48,041 nt of DNA from a virus. The stretch is from positions 1 through 48,041 of IMG/VR virus record IMGVR_UViG_3300046355_000078; one strand, written 5' to 3'. The position numbers and the translations under genes are program-made. Below the pieces are notes generated by a model. It saw only the letters and a program-made list of their open reading frames with translations. It was not told the origin of the DNA and searched no databases. Positions 47,974 to 48,041 of the stretch are shown in pieces. Each line of letters begins with the position of its first letter. Position 1 is the stretch's first letter.

Positions 47974-48041
47974 TTAAAAATAAATACGAATGTGATCCTT
48001 ACAGATAGTCACACGAGATGGCTTACAATCAAATGTAGAAC
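47974..48041 (-). CDS. Possible 3' end of a gene running off the right edge
   Basis: On the minus strand a frame open from the edge encodes about 21 residues (ending TICKDHIRIYF) before TAA at 47976-47974. The piece is short and the same DNA holds a promoter-like TACATTTG, so the call is weak. Confidence 0.35.
   Translation of the reverse strand, partial: STFDCKPSRVTICKDHIRIYF
48030..48037 (-). promoter_or_regulatory. Possible -7 promoter box at the right edge
   Basis: TACATTTG on the minus strand, 87 bases before the ATG at 47943. The -33 box would lie beyond the window. A TGTGA/TCACA pairing lies in the leader. Conflicts with the partial CDS reading. Confidence 0.3.

Noticed and set aside
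1-48041. Integrase, attachment sites or insertion sequences
   Set aside because: No recombinase, transposase or terminal repeats were found, so no sign of integration in this window.

Overview
The window is a piece of a tailed double-stranded DNA phage (Caudoviricetes) that most likely infects a Bacteroidota host, probably aquatic. The phage assignment rests on tail fibres (one with a peptidase S74 auto-chaperone), a lysis cassette with an M15 peptidase, T4-like accessory genes (rIIA/rIIB-like, endonuclease VII-like, UvsX/RecA, DnaB-like helicase, primase) and dense gene packing with ATGA overlaps. The host assignment rests on repeated copies of the Bacteroidota promoter (TTG or TTTG, 19-21 bp, TANNTTTG) at gene starts, the absence of Shine-Dalgarno sequences, and several small proteins of a type common in Bacteroidota and their phages. 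AT-rich DNA and T-rich intrinsic terminators fit. No stretch of more than 300 bases lacks a gene.

Layout. (1) 1-6719, plus strand: tail-fibre genes. Two contain long proline-free collagen-like Gly-X-Y repeats rich in Thr, Ser and Asn, one is a Gly-rich tip-like protein, and one is a small aromatic-rich virion-type protein. (2) 6755-14607: a surface-modification island. Plus strand: a sulfotransferase and an adenylylsulfate-kinase-like P-loop kinase. Minus strand, convergent: a BAHT-type O-heptosyltransferase-like enzyme with a four-Cys iron-finger pattern, a GT4, an 871-residue multidomain glycosyltransferase, a GT9 and a FkbM methyltransferase. A DUF6165-type gene is divergent from these. 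(3) 14643-16752, plus strand: a promoter and terminator that would make a short RNA, then a lysis cassette (holin-like proteins, a lipoprotein spanin candidate, an M15 peptidase, small proteins). (4) 16807-21027, plus strand: a beta-solenoid-like fibre, a classic collagen-like fibre, and small proteins ending in mucin-like poly-Thr tails that flank another glycosyltransferase. (5) 21027-23954, plus strand: a ferritin-like protein and a run of very small Lys-rich proteins, ending at a bidirectional terminator. (6) 24022-31863, minus strand: two glycosyltransferases, a GroES-like protein, HNH/NinG-like, DUF3310, a HAD phosphatase, dUTPase, RecA, a B12-type ribonucleotide reductase and an endonuclease VII-like homing nuclease. 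(7) 31952-48041, minus strand: a PD-(D/E)XK nuclease, HNH, rIIB-like, rIIA-like, a UDG homologue lacking its catalytic Asp, DUF932, primase, a probable ssDNA-binding protein, a Sak4-like ATPase, an SF2 helicase, a DnaB-like helicase with a loader-like partner, and early small genes.

The most interesting idea is a dedicated virion glycosylation and sulfation system. The acceptors would be Thr/Ser-rich collagen-like fibres and poly-Thr tails. The enzymes would be the BAHT-like transferase, GT4, GT9, GT25-like, FkbM and sulfotransferase proteins, with the phage's own PAPS-forming kinase. The genes are seen directly; the enzyme-substrate link is inference.
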